From assembly GCF_020731285.1 (NCBI RefSeq), contig NZ_JAJFOW010000019.1, positions 1-64,000 of the forward strand: DNA of 64,000 nt, read 5' to 3'. Source of the DNA: Cohnella baijiui (GTDB lineage: Bacteria; Bacillota; Bacilli; Paenibacillales; Paenibacillaceae). Under the pieces are notes generated by a model. That model was not told where the DNA came from, did no database searches, and was given only the letters and a program-made list of their open reading frames with translations. Made by a program: the position numbers and the translations under genes. Shown piece by piece: positions 1 to 7,760 of this stretch (within the stretch, counting starts at the first letter, position 1; each line of letters begins with the position of its first letter).

Positions 1-216
1 CTCGCGCCAAAGTGCCATCCTCGAGATCGAGTTAATCGGTTTTTCCGATTATCTCGCGCCAAAGTGCCATCCTCGAGACCGAGTTAATCGGTTTTTCCGA
101 TTATCTCGCGCCAAAGTGCCATCCTCGAGATCGAGTTAATCGGTTTTTCCGATTATCTCTCGCCCAAGCGCCATCCTCGAGACCGAGTTAATCGGATTTT
201 CCGATTATCTCGCGCT
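1..216. repeat. 52-bp tandem repeat array 1
   Basis: Four full copies begin at 1, 53, 105 and 157, with a partial copy at 209; the period is exactly 52 bp. Each unit has a spacer part (CGCGCCAAAGTGCCATC...) and a core TAATCGGTTTTTCCGATTA, which here is a perfect 7-bp inverted repeat around T5. Copies differ by only a few substitutions. The array may continue off the left edge. The same core and period recur at about 27.4 and 51.4 kb. It lies 3' of the leftward pseudouridine synthase; I see no gene between 217 and 338. Confidence 0.95.
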
Positions 217-338
217 TCGTCGCCCCCTACACCCGCCAGCAAAAGGGGTTCAGCCTCGGCGAAACGCCGCAGCCAACTTCCGCCCGCACCGGCATTCGAA
301 GCCACGCTCCGTCGCCGTCCGGCGCTCGCCGCTGCTGC

Positions 339-1325
339 CTACCGCTCGCCGAGAACGCCGAGGCCGGCCGGCAGCTCCGTTAGCGCCGCCTCCAGCGCGC
401 GCAAGTCGTCCGGCAGCGATGCGACGAGCGTCAACGGCTCGTCCGTCACCGGGTGCCGGAACGCCAGCAGCGCGGCATGGAGCGCCTGGCGCCCGACGAC
501 GCCGGACAGCCGGTCCGAAAGCTCCGTCGACGACCACGCGGGGTCGGCGTAATAATCGTCGCCGATTAGCGGGCAGCCGACGGAGCCGAGGTGCACGCGG
601 ATCTGGTGCGTTCGGCCGGTGCCGAGGCGGACGTCCAGGGCGCTCGCGCCGCAGGCGTACGTCCGCGCGACTTCGTAGTACGTCAGCGACGGCTGCCCGT
701 CCGCCAGAACGGCGCGCCGGTGCGGGTCTTCGGGCACGCGCCCGATCGGCGCGTTTACCTCGCCGCGCGATGCAGGCGGCTCCCCGTATACGTAAGCCCG
801 GTATTTCTTTTCCACGGTGCCCGCCATCATCTGCACCGAAAGCTGCTGATGCGCGTAGGGATGCTTGGCCACGACGACGAGCCCCGACGTGTCCTCGTCC
901 AGCCGATGCACCGGCCGGAACCGGCAGCGTTCGCCCCGCTCGCGCCAGTAGTGGACGACGCCGTTGGCGAGCGTATTCGCGTAATGGCCCGTCGTCGGAT
1001 GCACGATGAGACCGGCAGGCTTGTTCAGGACAAGCAAGTGCTCATCCTCGAATACGATATCGAGCGCCATCGGTTGCGGCAGGATGTCGTCCGACTCCTC
1101 CTCCGACATGCGCAGCTCAATCCGATCGCCGATCGAAAGGCGCGCGCTGGAGTACGCTTTCTCCCCGTTTATAGTGACACCAGCTTCGGTCGTCTTCAGG
1201 CGCACCCAGAGCCGTCTGGACACGCCCAGCCGAGACCGCAGCACATCCCGCAGCATCCGTCCTTCGTCTTGCGCGTCGGCGATGTGCACCAACGGCGCGT
1301 AGTATCCGTTCATCCGTTCCGTCAT
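339..1325 (-). CDS. RluA/RluD-family rRNA pseudouridine synthase
   Basis: This 328-residue protein has an S4-like N-terminus (about residues 28-75) followed by the RluA catalytic domain. The family motif HRLDEDTSG lies at residues 140-148, and Asp143 is the expected catalytic residue. Members isomerise specific uridines in structured RNA, usually 23S rRNA in the RluD branch; the exact target cannot be read from sequence. It is the last gene of a leftward set with the cobalamin genes, starting 15 nt beyond the adenosyltransferase stop. The length is normal for the family. Confidence is high for the family and low for the specific rRNA position. Confidence 0.93.
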   Translation of the reverse strand: MTERMNGYYAPLVHIADAQDEGRMLRDVLRSRLGVSRRLWVRLKTTEAGVTINGEKAYSSARLSIGDRIELRMSEEESDDILPQPMALDIVFEDEHLLVLNKPAGLIVHPTTGHYANTLANGVVHYWRERGERCRFRPVHRLDEDTSGLVVVAKHPYAHQQLSVQMMAGTVEKKYRAYVYGEPPASRGEVNAPIGRVPEDPHRRAVLADGQPSLTYYEVARTYACGASALDVRLGTGRTHQIRVHLGSVGCPLIGDDYYADPAWSSTELSDRLSGVVGRQALHAALLAFRHPVTDEPLTLVASLPDDLRALEAALTELPAGLGVLGER

Positions 1326-1340
1326 GCTGTCGATAACTCC

Positions 1341-1946
1341 TTACGTCTTGCCGGATCTGAATACGTGCGCCCCGCGCTCGTACTCGACGTCGCCGACGCC
1401 GAGGCGCGCGTTCGCAGCCCGCGCGGCCGCGAAAAAGTAGTCCGACAGCCGGTTCAGGTACGCCCTCACCTCGGCCGGACAGGACTGCCCGGTCGCCGCG
1501 AGCGTCACGACGCGCCGCTCCGCCCGCCGGCACACGGTGCGGCAGACGTGGAGCAGCGCCGCCGGCTCGCTGCCGCCCGGCAAAATAAAGCGCCGGATCG
1601 GCGGCGCCTCCGCCTCGTAGCGGTCGATCCAGCTCTCGACGCGCGCCGTCATCTCCGCCGACACTTTGAGCTGCGCCGGATCCGGCTCCGCGTACGACAG
1701 ATCGGAGCCGCAGTCGAACAGCTCGTGCTGAAGGACCGTCAGCTCGCCCAGCAGATCGTCCCAGGACGGCCCTCCGGCCTCTCCGGCCGCCGCTCCCGCG
1801 CGCGCGAGCGCGACCGCTGTTTGTCCGACGAACGCGTTCAGCTCGTCGATGGCGCCGTACGCCTCTACGCGCGCATCGTCCTTCGCCACCCGGCCGCCGA
1901 TGACGGACGTCCGTCCTTCGTCGCCCGTCCTTGTATATAGTTTCAC
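1341..1946 (-). CDS. PduO-type ATP:cob(I)alamin adenosyltransferase
   Basis: The protein has 201 residues. It transfers the adenosyl group from ATP to cob(I)alamin to make coenzyme B12. The N-terminus KLYTRTGDEG with the following GRVAKDD and EAYGAIDELNAFVG is the ATP-binding signature of the PduO/CobA2 class. I chose the GTG at 1946 because it sits 8 nt after GGAGG and gives the classic N-terminus; the longer open frame upstream is the shadow of the neighbouring gene. It overlaps the stop of the cobU-like gene by 4 nt (GTGA), which suggests translational coupling. It probably supports salvage of exogenous corrinoid, since no de novo corrin-ring genes are in the window. Confidence 0.92.
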   Translation of the reverse strand: MKLYTRTGDEGRTSVIGGRVAKDDARVEAYGAIDELNAFVGQTAVALARAGAAAGEAGGPSWDDLLGELTVLQHELFDCGSDLSYAEPDPAQLKVSAEMTARVESWIDRYEAEAPPIRRFILPGGSEPAALLHVCRTVCRRAERRVVTLAATGQSCPAEVRAYLNRLSDYFFAAARAANARLGVGDVEYERGAHVFRSGKT

Positions 1947-2611
1947 GATCGATACCTCCGTTTCACCCGTTCGCCCCGCACCTCGGCGGCAAGCCCCGAG
2001 GTCATCCGATAAATCGCATGCGCTTGCTCCGACAGCCGGAGATTCGCCTCGCACAGCAGGCTGATGTACAACCGTTCCCAGGGGTCCGCCGCCAAACCGG
2101 CGAGCGTGTCCTCGGTGACGATAATCCGGGTGCCCTGAAAGGCGAACACCGCCCGGAGCACTTCCCGGAACGCGGACTCTACTAGCGAACGCTTGACTTC
2201 CGCTCTCTGTCCGATCCGCTCCGCCTGTCCGATGTCTGCCGATCCGCCGACCCGCTCCCGGCCGCCTTCGCTCCGGGACGCCTCGGCCACGGCTTGTCGC
2301 AGCCACCCGGACAGGCTGTCCACAAGCACCACCCGACGCTCCGCACGGAACGGATTCGAGTCCCGGTTGATGCGGTCGAGACGCGAGGCGAGTCCGCCGT
2401 CCGCGGGGTATCTCGACCAGAGGAAGCCCCTTTCTCCCCGCTCCTCCAGCGAGTGAAAGGACGCGGGTTCGCCCGAAGGAGGCCTGTCTTGCGCGTCGGA
2501 CGGCCAAGCGGGACAAGCCAGCCTGATCGCCTCCCGGCCGAGGTCCTCGGCCAGGGAGTCCGCGTACGCCGACTTGCCGCAGCCGATCCCTCCGGTGACC
2601 ATCAAGAGCAT
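1943..2611 (-). CDS. cobU: CobU-like adenosylcobinamide kinase/guanylyltransferase
   Basis: This 222-residue protein begins with a P-loop GGIGCGKS at residues 7-14 and carries VVLVDSLSGWL, the counterpart of the CobU motif around CLTLW. CobU phosphorylates adenosylcobinamide and activates it with GTP during nucleotide-loop assembly. The guanylylation-site region is divergent: HSLEERGERGFLWSRYP replaces the usual H-R-x-x-RP stretch. The protein is also longer than the usual ~180 residues. The kinase assignment is therefore firmer than the guanylyltransferase one. It is first in the cobU-adenosyltransferase-rluA order and overlaps the next gene by 4 nt. Confidence 0.8.
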   Translation of the reverse strand: MLLMVTGGIGCGKSAYADSLAEDLGREAIRLACPAWPSDAQDRPPSGEPASFHSLEERGERGFLWSRYPADGGLASRLDRINRDSNPFRAERRVVLVDSLSGWLRQAVAEASRSEGGRERVGGSADIGQAERIGQRAEVKRSLVESAFREVLRAVFAFQGTRIIVTEDTLAGLAADPWERLYISLLCEANLRLSEQAHAIYRMTSGLAAEVRGERVKRRYRS

Positions 2612-2654
2612 TCCGTTCCCTCCTGCTCGCTTTCCTACCCACCACTATAGCACA

Positions 2655-2685
2655 AAAGAAAAAGGCCGGTAACGGATGACCGGCC
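2655..2685 (-). terminator. Intrinsic terminator of the Spo0E-like gene
   Basis: Read on the minus strand, GGCCGGT-loop-ACCGGCC is followed by TTTTTCTTTT. It directly follows the Spo0E-like stop codon, so that gene is probably monocistronic. Confidence 0.85.
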
Positions 2686-2690
2686 GGGCC

Positions 2691-2954
2691 TTAACGAAAG
2701 ACGCAAATTTGTCGCATATATTCATTAATCTTCAAATCCAGCAGGCGACTGATCTCCATCACGGGCTCCGATGTAAAGGAGGCCTCGCGGATAAACGTCT
2801 CGGTCATTCTGCGCCTGAGGGTGTTGATTTCTTCTTCCAAACTTTTATCGATCAGCGGGGATGATCCGCCGGCTTCTCCGGTGTGATCCGGGGCGGATAA
2901 GATCATACGAGCCGAGGCCTTTGCCAGATCGTTATGCGGTTCTGCCGTCGCCAT
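2691..2954 (-). CDS. Spo0E-family aspartyl-phosphate phosphatase
   Basis: The protein has 87 residues from the ATG at 2954, chosen because it is preceded by a near-perfect GGGGGAGGAGC site; the longer frame to 3017 has no comparable site. The C-terminal half is a helix-turn-helix hairpin (EEEINTLRRRM...) with the Spo0E-type motif SRLLD, matching S-x-x-L-D, followed by KINEYM. Family members dephosphorylate Spo0A~P or related response regulators and so restrain sporulation. The N-terminal ~40 residues are extended and look disordered. It stands alone with its own terminator. The precise target regulator cannot be told from sequence. Confidence 0.85.
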   Translation of the reverse strand: MATAEPHNDLAKASARMILSAPDHTGEAGGSSPLIDKSLEEEINTLRRRMTETFIREASFTSEPVMEISRLLDLKINEYMRQICVFR

Positions 2955-3079
2955 GCTCCTCCCCCTTTCGCCCGTCTCGATCCGCTCGTCTCGATCCATT
3001 GTCATAGCGGGTTGCAAAACAAGGGTTATTATAGCAGAACCTTTGGAAAAAGAACATCTTTTTCGTATATTTTACCGCA

Positions 3080-4294
3080 TTATCTCAATTTATTCAAAAA
3101 TCCGCCAATTCTCTCCAATGCCTCCGACAATTGTGCGACCGAAGTCGCATACGAGCAGCGGATGAAGCCTTCGCCGCCGCGGCCGAACACATGTCCGGGG
3201 ACTGCCGCGACCTTCACTTCCTGCACCAAACGCTGGGAAAACTCCTCCGAGCTGAGGCCCGTCGATTGGATCGAAGGGAACGCGTAGAAGGCGCCCTGCG
3301 GCTCGTGGCACTCGAGACCGATTTCGCGGAAGCCCTGAACGACGAGACGGCGGCGCTGATTGTAGGATTCGATCATGCGGTGCATGTCTTCCATCCCGTT
3401 CTTCAGCGCTTCGAGCGCGGCCACCTGGCCCATGATCGGAGCGCACATGACCGTATACTGATGGATCTTCAGCATCGCTCCGATCAGATCCGAATGCCCG
3501 CATGCGTAGCCCATCCGCCAGCCGGTCATCGCGAACGCCTTGGAGAATCCGCTCACGACGATCGTCCGGTCCCGCATGCCCGGCAGGGAAGCGAAGCTGA
3601 CGTGGCGAGAGCCGTAGGACAATTCCGCATAGATCTCATCGGAAACGACGATCAGATCGTGCTCTTCGACGACCTTGGCGATCGGCAGCAAGTCCTCGTA
3701 CGTCATGACGGCGCCGGTCGGGTTGCTCGGGTAGCAGAGGATCAGCAGCTTGGATCGCGGCGTGATGGCGGCGCGGAGGCTCTCCTCGGTCAGCTTGAAC
3801 TGATCCTTCGCGTACGTCTCGATGCCGACCGGAACGCCGCCGCCGAGCGTCGCGATGGGATTGTAGGGAATGTAGGTCGGCTCCGGGATCAGCAGTTCGT
3901 CCCCCGGCTCCAGCAACGCCCGGATCGCCAGATCGATCGCTTCGCTGCCGCCGACGGTGACGAGGATTTCGTCCGCCGGGTTGTAGGTCAGATGAAAGCG
4001 GTCGTGCAGGTATTCGCCGATCGCTTCCCGCAGTTCGGGCATGCCGGCGTTGGCGGTGTACTGCGTCTTGCCCTTCTCGAGCGAATAGACCGCCGCGTCG
4101 CGAAACCGCCAAGGCGTCACGAAATCGGGCTCCCCGACGCCCAGCGAAATGATGCTGCTGTCTTTGCTGGCGCTCACCAAGTCAAAAAAACGCCGGATCC
4201 CCGAAGGCGGGATGGCGCGAGCGCTGGCGGCGAGGTATTGCTGCATGCCGTCTTTGGGTTTCATCGTCTCGAGCTTTTCCTCGTTCGTAATCAT
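3080..4294 (-). CDS. alaT: Class I/II PLP aminotransferase, AlaT/YugH-like
   Basis: This 404-residue fold-type I aminotransferase has YPSNPTGAV, the SDEIYAEL segment and the PLP-lysine motif VSGFSKAFAMTGWRMGY. The C-terminal arginine region GFIRCSYA is intact. It lies 42 nt downstream of an Lrp/AsnC regulator, the same arrangement as Bacillus subtilis alaR-alaT (yugG-yugH). There AlaT is an alanine transaminase, so alanine/pyruvate exchange is the best guess; aspartate or aromatic substrates remain possible. The start at 4294 follows AAAGGAA with about 10 nt spacing; a later Met (MKPKDGM) is possible. The gene name rests mainly on context. Confidence 0.85.
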   Translation of the reverse strand: MITNEEKLETMKPKDGMQQYLAASARAIPPSGIRRFFDLVSASKDSSIISLGVGEPDFVTPWRFRDAAVYSLEKGKTQYTANAGMPELREAIGEYLHDRFHLTYNPADEILVTVGGSEAIDLAIRALLEPGDELLIPEPTYIPYNPIATLGGGVPVGIETYAKDQFKLTEESLRAAITPRSKLLILCYPSNPTGAVMTYEDLLPIAKVVEEHDLIVVSDEIYAELSYGSRHVSFASLPGMRDRTIVVSGFSKAFAMTGWRMGYACGHSDLIGAMLKIHQYTVMCAPIMGQVAALEALKNGMEDMHRMIESYNQRRRLVVQGFREIGLECHEPQGAFYAFPSIQSTGLSSEEFSQRLVQEVKVAAVPGHVFGRGGEGFIRCSYATSVAQLSEALERIGGFLNKLR

Positions 4295-4336
4295 GGGACA
4301 TCGTTCCTTTGCGGTCGGTTTACTGGCGGGGCGCCG

Positions 4337-4828
4337 TCATGGCGAGACCAGCAGGCGGTGATCGTCCTCGAACTCCTCGAAGATGATGCCGTCTTGTTTA
4401 TATTTTTTAAGGATAAAGAACGTCTTCGTTGCGATGACGGATTCGATGGTCGACAGCTTGTTGGAGACGAACGATGCGACTTCCTTCAAGTTCTTGCCTT
4501 CGATCTCCACCAGCAGGTCATAGGCACCGGACATCAAATAGACGGATTTCACTTCGGGATACAAGTAAATGCGCTCTGCGATGCTCTCGAATCCGCGCCC
4601 CCGCTCCGGTGTGCACTCGACCTCGATCAAGGCCGTCACTTTCTCGTCGTCGACCTTGCTCCAATTGACGACGGTCGCGTACTTGACGATGACGTGGTCC
4701 CGCTCCATCTCTTCGATGGCGGCAGATACCTCGGCCTCGCCGACCCCGAGCATCGTCGCGATCGTGGCGCCGGACAGCCGGGCGTCTTCCTTCAGCAGAT
4801 CCAGAATTTTCAGCTTCAACTCGTTCAT
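4337..4828 (-). CDS. alaR: Lrp/AsnC-family transcriptional regulator, AlaR-like
   Basis: The protein has 163 residues. Residues 1-50 form an Lrp-type helix-turn-helix (KILDLLKEDARLSGATIATML). The second half is a RAM-type effector domain with VYLMSGAYDLLVEIEG. Lrp-family proteins form octamers that sense amino acids. It heads a two-gene operon with the aminotransferase and has the strong site AGGAGGGATCCCC before its ATG, as expected for a local regulator of alanine metabolism. The C-terminal tail (IIFEEFEDDHRLLV) resembles that of the YugG branch. The effector amino acid is inferred from context. Confidence 0.88.
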   Translation of the reverse strand: MNELKLKILDLLKEDARLSGATIATMLGVGEAEVSAAIEEMERDHVIVKYATVVNWSKVDDEKVTALIEVECTPERGRGFESIAERIYLYPEVKSVYLMSGAYDLLVEIEGKNLKEVASFVSNKLSTIESVIATKTFFILKKYKQDGIIFEEFEDDHRLLVSP

Positions 4829-4920
4829 GGGGATCCCTCCTGAATACCTTTCATATTACATCAAATACAGGCTTTCTGGAAAGGAGCATTTCCGTTCGCT
4901 TGCCTCCTTGGCGATCCGAC

Positions 4921-4957
4921 AAAAAACCTCCTCCGCAGCTCGGCGGAGGAGGTTTCG
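4921..4957 (-). terminator. Terminator after the coat-like gene pair
   Basis: On the minus strand AAACCTCCTCCGC-loop-GCGGAGGAGG runs into TTTTTT immediately after the stop of the 119-residue coat-like gene. The stem is long and could also act in the other direction for the alaRT side. Confidence 0.88.
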
Positions 4958-4958
4958 G

Positions 4959-5318
4959 TCAATGCGGCTGTTGCTGCTGAGCCGCCTGTGCTTGCTGCTG
5001 CTGCCAGGCGGGCATCGCTTGTTTCGTCTGCTGGACGAATTGGTTCGTTTGCTGCTGGGTGTTCTGGTAGCCCTTGAGCTGCTTGTCGATTTCCTGCTTC
5101 AGCGCGGGCGAGGCGGTGTTGTACATGTTCTGCGACTGCATCGCGTTAAACATTTCGCCCTGCATTTGCAGCGTCGTGTTGAGCAGCTGCGTGAACGACT
5201 GACGGACCGTCGGGCAGACCGATTCGGTCGCCGCCGTGGCGTATTCTCGGGTCACGCGCTTCAAATCCGACAGTACGGTATACGCGAGATCCCCGTCGGG
5301 CAAAAATGGCTGCGTCAT
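4959..5318 (-). CDS. Spore coat protein, CotF-like
   Basis: The protein has 119 residues from the ATG at 5318, which follows AAGGAGGATCGACACG. The N-terminal part (LPDGDLAYTVLSDLKRVTREY) and the middle resemble the coat-F/ferritin-like helical domain found in many small coat proteins. The C-terminus is strongly glutamine-rich (QQQAQAAQQQQPH), which is common in these proteins. It lies 14 nt after a second coat-like gene and shares its terminator. It is probably made in the mother cell late in sporulation; I did not find a convincing sigma-E or sigma-K promoter by eye. Confidence 0.78.
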   Translation of the reverse strand: MTQPFLPDGDLAYTVLSDLKRVTREYATAATESVCPTVRQSFTQLLNTTLQMQGEMFNAMQSQNMYNTASPALKQEIDKQLKGYQNTQQQTNQFVQQTKQAMPAWQQQQAQAAQQQQPH

Positions 5319-5332
5319 CGTGTCGATCCTCC

Positions 5333-5563
5333 TTAAGATTGCGGTTGCGTCGGGGCGAGCGGCTGGTGCTGCTGCAGCATCGACAACAGCGTTTGGTAAT
5401 GCTGGGTGTGAACCTGCGCCTGATGGTCCAACACTTGCTTCACCTGTGGATTCGTGCATTGCATGGCGGCCGCGGTGCACTGCTTGATCAGCAGGTCTTC
5501 GTTCGACATCGAGTCGGCAATATACTCGAGCTCTTTCGCCGTGATCGGTTGGAGCGTGGGCAT
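5333..5563 (-). CDS. Small coat-like protein paired with the CotF-like gene
   Basis: This 76-residue protein contains ITAKELEYIADSMSNEDLL, the typical start of the short partner in CotF-like gene pairs. A His/Gln-rich helical tail follows (HQAQVHTQHYQTLLSMLQQ). It is the first gene of a two-gene unit, with the partner 14 nt downstream. Its ATG follows a purine-rich stretch, AAAAAGGAGGGAAATTCGCCC. Function as a coat component is inferred from the family and the pairing; no enzymatic motif is visible. Confidence 0.72.
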   Translation of the reverse strand: MPTLQPITAKELEYIADSMSNEDLLIKQCTAAAMQCTNPQVKQVLDHQAQVHTQHYQTLLSMLQQHQPLAPTQPQS

Positions 5564-5655
5564 GGGCGAATTTCCCTCCTTTTTCTGGCATCAAAGGATA
5601 GTCTGGTTAGGCGGCGCCCTTTCTATGCATCGTTCATCCGGTCCATTCCGGACGG

Positions 5656-5703
5656 CAAAAAGGCCGTCTCCGGAAAGCGGATGCTTCGGCCCGGAAACGG
5701 CTT
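5656..5703 (-). terminator. Terminator after cysK
   Basis: On the minus strand GCCGTTTCCGG pairs with CCGGAGACGGC (one G-U) and is followed by CTTTTT. It closes the mutS2-to-cysK leftward gene set. Confidence 0.8.
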
Positions 5704-5723
5704 TGAACGGAAATGATTCGGTT

Positions 5724-6644
5724 TTAAAAGAGATTCATGCTCAAATACCGCTCCCCGGTGTCGGGGGCGATGCACAAGACGCGCTTGCCTGCTCCGAGCT
5801 CCTTGGCGAGCTGCAGCGCGGCCCATACCGACGCGCCCGAGGAGGGTCCGACGAGCAGCCCTTCCATACGGGCAAGCCGCTTCATCGTTTCGATCGCGTC
5901 CGCGTCGGCGACCTGGACGATCTCGTCATAGACATCCGTGTTCAGAATCGCCGGTACAAAGCCCGGACTCGTCCCGACGAGCTTGTGCGGTCCCGGTTGG
6001 CCGCCCGAAAGCACGGGCGATCCCGCGGGCTCCACGACCGCGATCCGGATATCGGGCAGCTTCTCCCGCAGCGTCTCGCCGACGCCCGTAATCGTGCCGC
6101 CCGTTCCCGCCGTAGCCACAAATGCATCCAATCGCCCTTCGGTCTGTTCGAGAATCTCCAGCGCCGTCGTCGTACGATGGATGTTCGGGTTCGCGGGATT
6201 GGCGAACTGATTCGGCATGAAGCTGCCCGGGTGAGCCGCCACGATCCGCTCGGCCTCGGCGATCGCCCCGGGCATCCGCTCCGCGGCCGGCGTCAGTACA
6301 ACTTCCGCGCCGTAGCCGCGCACCAGGGCGATTCGTTCCTTGGTCATATTGTCCGGCATGACCAAGATGAGCCGGTAGCCGCGGGCCGCCGCATTCATCG
6401 CGAGGCCGATGCCCGTATTGCCGCTCGTCGGCTCGACGATCAGAGAGCCCGGACGGATCAGTCCGCGCCCCTCCGCGTCGAGGATCAACCCGAAGGCGGC
6501 GCGGTCTTTGACGCTGCCGCTCGGATTCATTTTCTCCAGCTTCACGAGCACTTCGGCATCCGCCGGTCCGGCCAAACGCCGCAAGCGAACGGCTGGCGTG
6601 TCCCCAATCATGTCGGCGACCGACGAATAGACTCTGGCTGTCAT
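5724..6644 (-). CDS. cysK: Cysteine synthase, O-acetylserine sulfhydrylase type
   Basis: This 306-residue beta-family PLP enzyme has the PLP lysine in NPSGSVKDRAA, the substrate loop PTSGNTGIGLA and the phosphate-binding glycine loop TAGTGGTITG. The family makes cysteine from O-acetylserine and sulfide. The extreme C-terminus is DTGERYLSMNLF, typical of CysK. It starts 15 nt after the zinc-ribbon gene and ends the leftward cluster. The length is normal. A cystathionine beta-synthase-like (MccA) activity cannot be excluded by sequence, but no methionine-recycling genes lie nearby. Confidence 0.9.
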   Translation of the reverse strand: MTARVYSSVADMIGDTPAVRLRRLAGPADAEVLVKLEKMNPSGSVKDRAAFGLILDAEGRGLIRPGSLIVEPTSGNTGIGLAMNAAARGYRLILVMPDNMTKERIALVRGYGAEVVLTPAAERMPGAIAEAERIVAAHPGSFMPNQFANPANPNIHRTTTALEILEQTEGRLDAFVATAGTGGTITGVGETLREKLPDIRIAVVEPAGSPVLSGGQPGPHKLVGTSPGFVPAILNTDVYDEIVQVADADAIETMKRLARMEGLLVGPSSGASVWAALQLAKELGAGKRVLCIAPDTGERYLSMNLF

Positions 6645-6659
6645 GGCATCATCCCCTTA

Positions 6660-7202
6660 CTAAACGTCCTCCACACCGTCTTCCCGGCTCAGCTTCTGCG
6701 CGACGCGGCTGCGGTCCGCATCGGAGAGCGTATGCAGCATCGTAAAGCAGGACGGACAGAGGTATACGTGCACGCCGAACGGCGCGGCGAGAACGGCTTT
6801 GCCGCCGATCCGTTCGGCCTTGCGCGGCTCGAACGCCTCCGCGGGGACGATCTGTCGGCCGGCCTCCACCATGTATTCGCGGCACTGCGGGCATTCGGGC
6901 ACGAGGTCCTGCTCGTCGAGAAGCGCCTCGACCGTTTCCTCGTACCGGAGCAGCGCTTCGTTCTTCTCCGTCAGATCGCCTTCGCGTCCCCAGGCGAGCT
7001 CGTCTTCGTCGCCGTCCGCGCGATCGTAATCGTCCTCGTCTTCTTCGTCTACTTCCTCTTCTTCCTCATCCGCTCCCAGGCCGATCTGCAGGGTACGGTA
7101 GCCCTTCAGCTCGTTGTCGCAGACCGGGCAAAACTCGTCCGGCTCCTGCCCCTCTTCCTGGATCAGCTCGCTCTGGCACCACGGGCATATGATCACGGCC
7201 AT
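6660..7202 (-). CDS. Zinc-ribbon protein of unknown function
   Basis: The protein has 180 residues. Two cysteine clusters (CPWC and CPVC, residues about 6-29) form an N-terminal zinc ribbon. A highly acidic linker follows (EEEEEVDEEDEDDYD). Two more clusters (CPQC and CPSC) lie in the C-terminal half. It is cytosolic, without a signal peptide. It sits between a 27-residue membrane peptide and cysK, and its ribosome binding site overlaps the end of that peptide. I do not recognise a named family; it looks like a conserved Paenibacillaceae protein. A metal- or nucleic-acid-binding role is only suggested. Confidence 0.75.
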   Translation of the reverse strand: MAVIICPWCQSELIQEEGQEPDEFCPVCDNELKGYRTLQIGLGADEEEEEVDEEDEDDYDRADGDEDELAWGREGDLTEKNEALLRYEETVEALLDEQDLVPECPQCREYMVEAGRQIVPAEAFEPRKAERIGGKAVLAAPFGVHVYLCPSCFTMLHTLSDADRSRVAQKLSREDGVEDV

Positions 7203-7203
7203 G

Positions 7204-7287
7204 TTATCCCTCCTTTACCATATATACGATGCCGAAAATAAAAAACAGCGCGGCGAGCGCGAACAGCGTCCCCCACAAATACTTCAT
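7204..7287 (-). CDS. 27-residue single-pass membrane peptide
   Basis: The open frame is ATG at 7287 to TAA at 7204-7206. The translation starts MKYLWGTLFALAALFF and ends VYMVKEG, i.e. one hydrophobic helix with a lysine near each end. GGAGG lies 8 nt before the ATG, and the coding end GAGGGATAACATG supplies the ribosome binding site of the next gene. This fits a real small gene embedded in the mutS2-DUF350-cysK set. Its function is unknown; it might assist the adjacent DUF350 membrane protein. Confidence 0.65.
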   Translation of the reverse strand: MKYLWGTLFALAALFFIFGIVYMVKEG

Positions 7288-7313
7288 TTACCCAGCCTCC
7301 AACGGCAGTCCGC

Positions 7314-7745
7314 TCAACCGAGCGTAACGACCGCCCCGATAATGTAGGACAGCGACACGGACAGCAGCATCGCGATGAGCCCAACCGCCCGGTTGTCCTT
7401 GGCGATTTCGTCGTCGATCCGGAAGACCGGCGTTACGAATTCGAACAAAAAATACGCGGCGAGCAGCAGGAGAAATCCGCCGCCGGCCCAAAGCAGACTT
7501 TCGTAGATCGAATCGTTCGATTCGATGGAGAAACGGAAAATGTTGCAGATGCCGAATATTTTGCCGCCGGTGGCCATCGCCGCAGCCAGGTTGCCGTTCC
7601 GTATCTCCTTCCAGCAGTCGTACTTCGTCACCCATTCGAACAAGGCTAGACAAACGATCAGCATGAGGATGCCGACGGAGAAATACGCCAGCATCGCCAC
7701 GATCGGATGCGACATCCAGGTGTCGACGGTACCCGTCTCTGGCAT
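7314..7745 (-). CDS. DUF350-family membrane protein
   Basis: This 143-residue protein has about four hydrophobic segments (around residues 15-40, 50-70, 85-107, 120-142), with the motif DDEIAKDNRAVGLI characteristic of DUF350. DUF350 proteins are small integral membrane proteins of unknown biochemical role. It starts 15 nt after the mutS2 stop, so the two are probably co-transcribed, and a 27-residue membrane peptide follows. The first 15 residues before the first helix are unremarkable. Confidence 0.83.
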   Translation of the reverse strand: MPETGTVDTWMSHPIVAMLAYFSVGILMLIVCLALFEWVTKYDCWKEIRNGNLAAAMATGGKIFGICNIFRFSIESNDSIYESLLWAGGGFLLLLAAYFLFEFVTPVFRIDDEIAKDNRAVGLIAMLLSVSLSYIIGAVVTLG

Positions 7746-7760
7746 CGGACGCGCCCCCCT

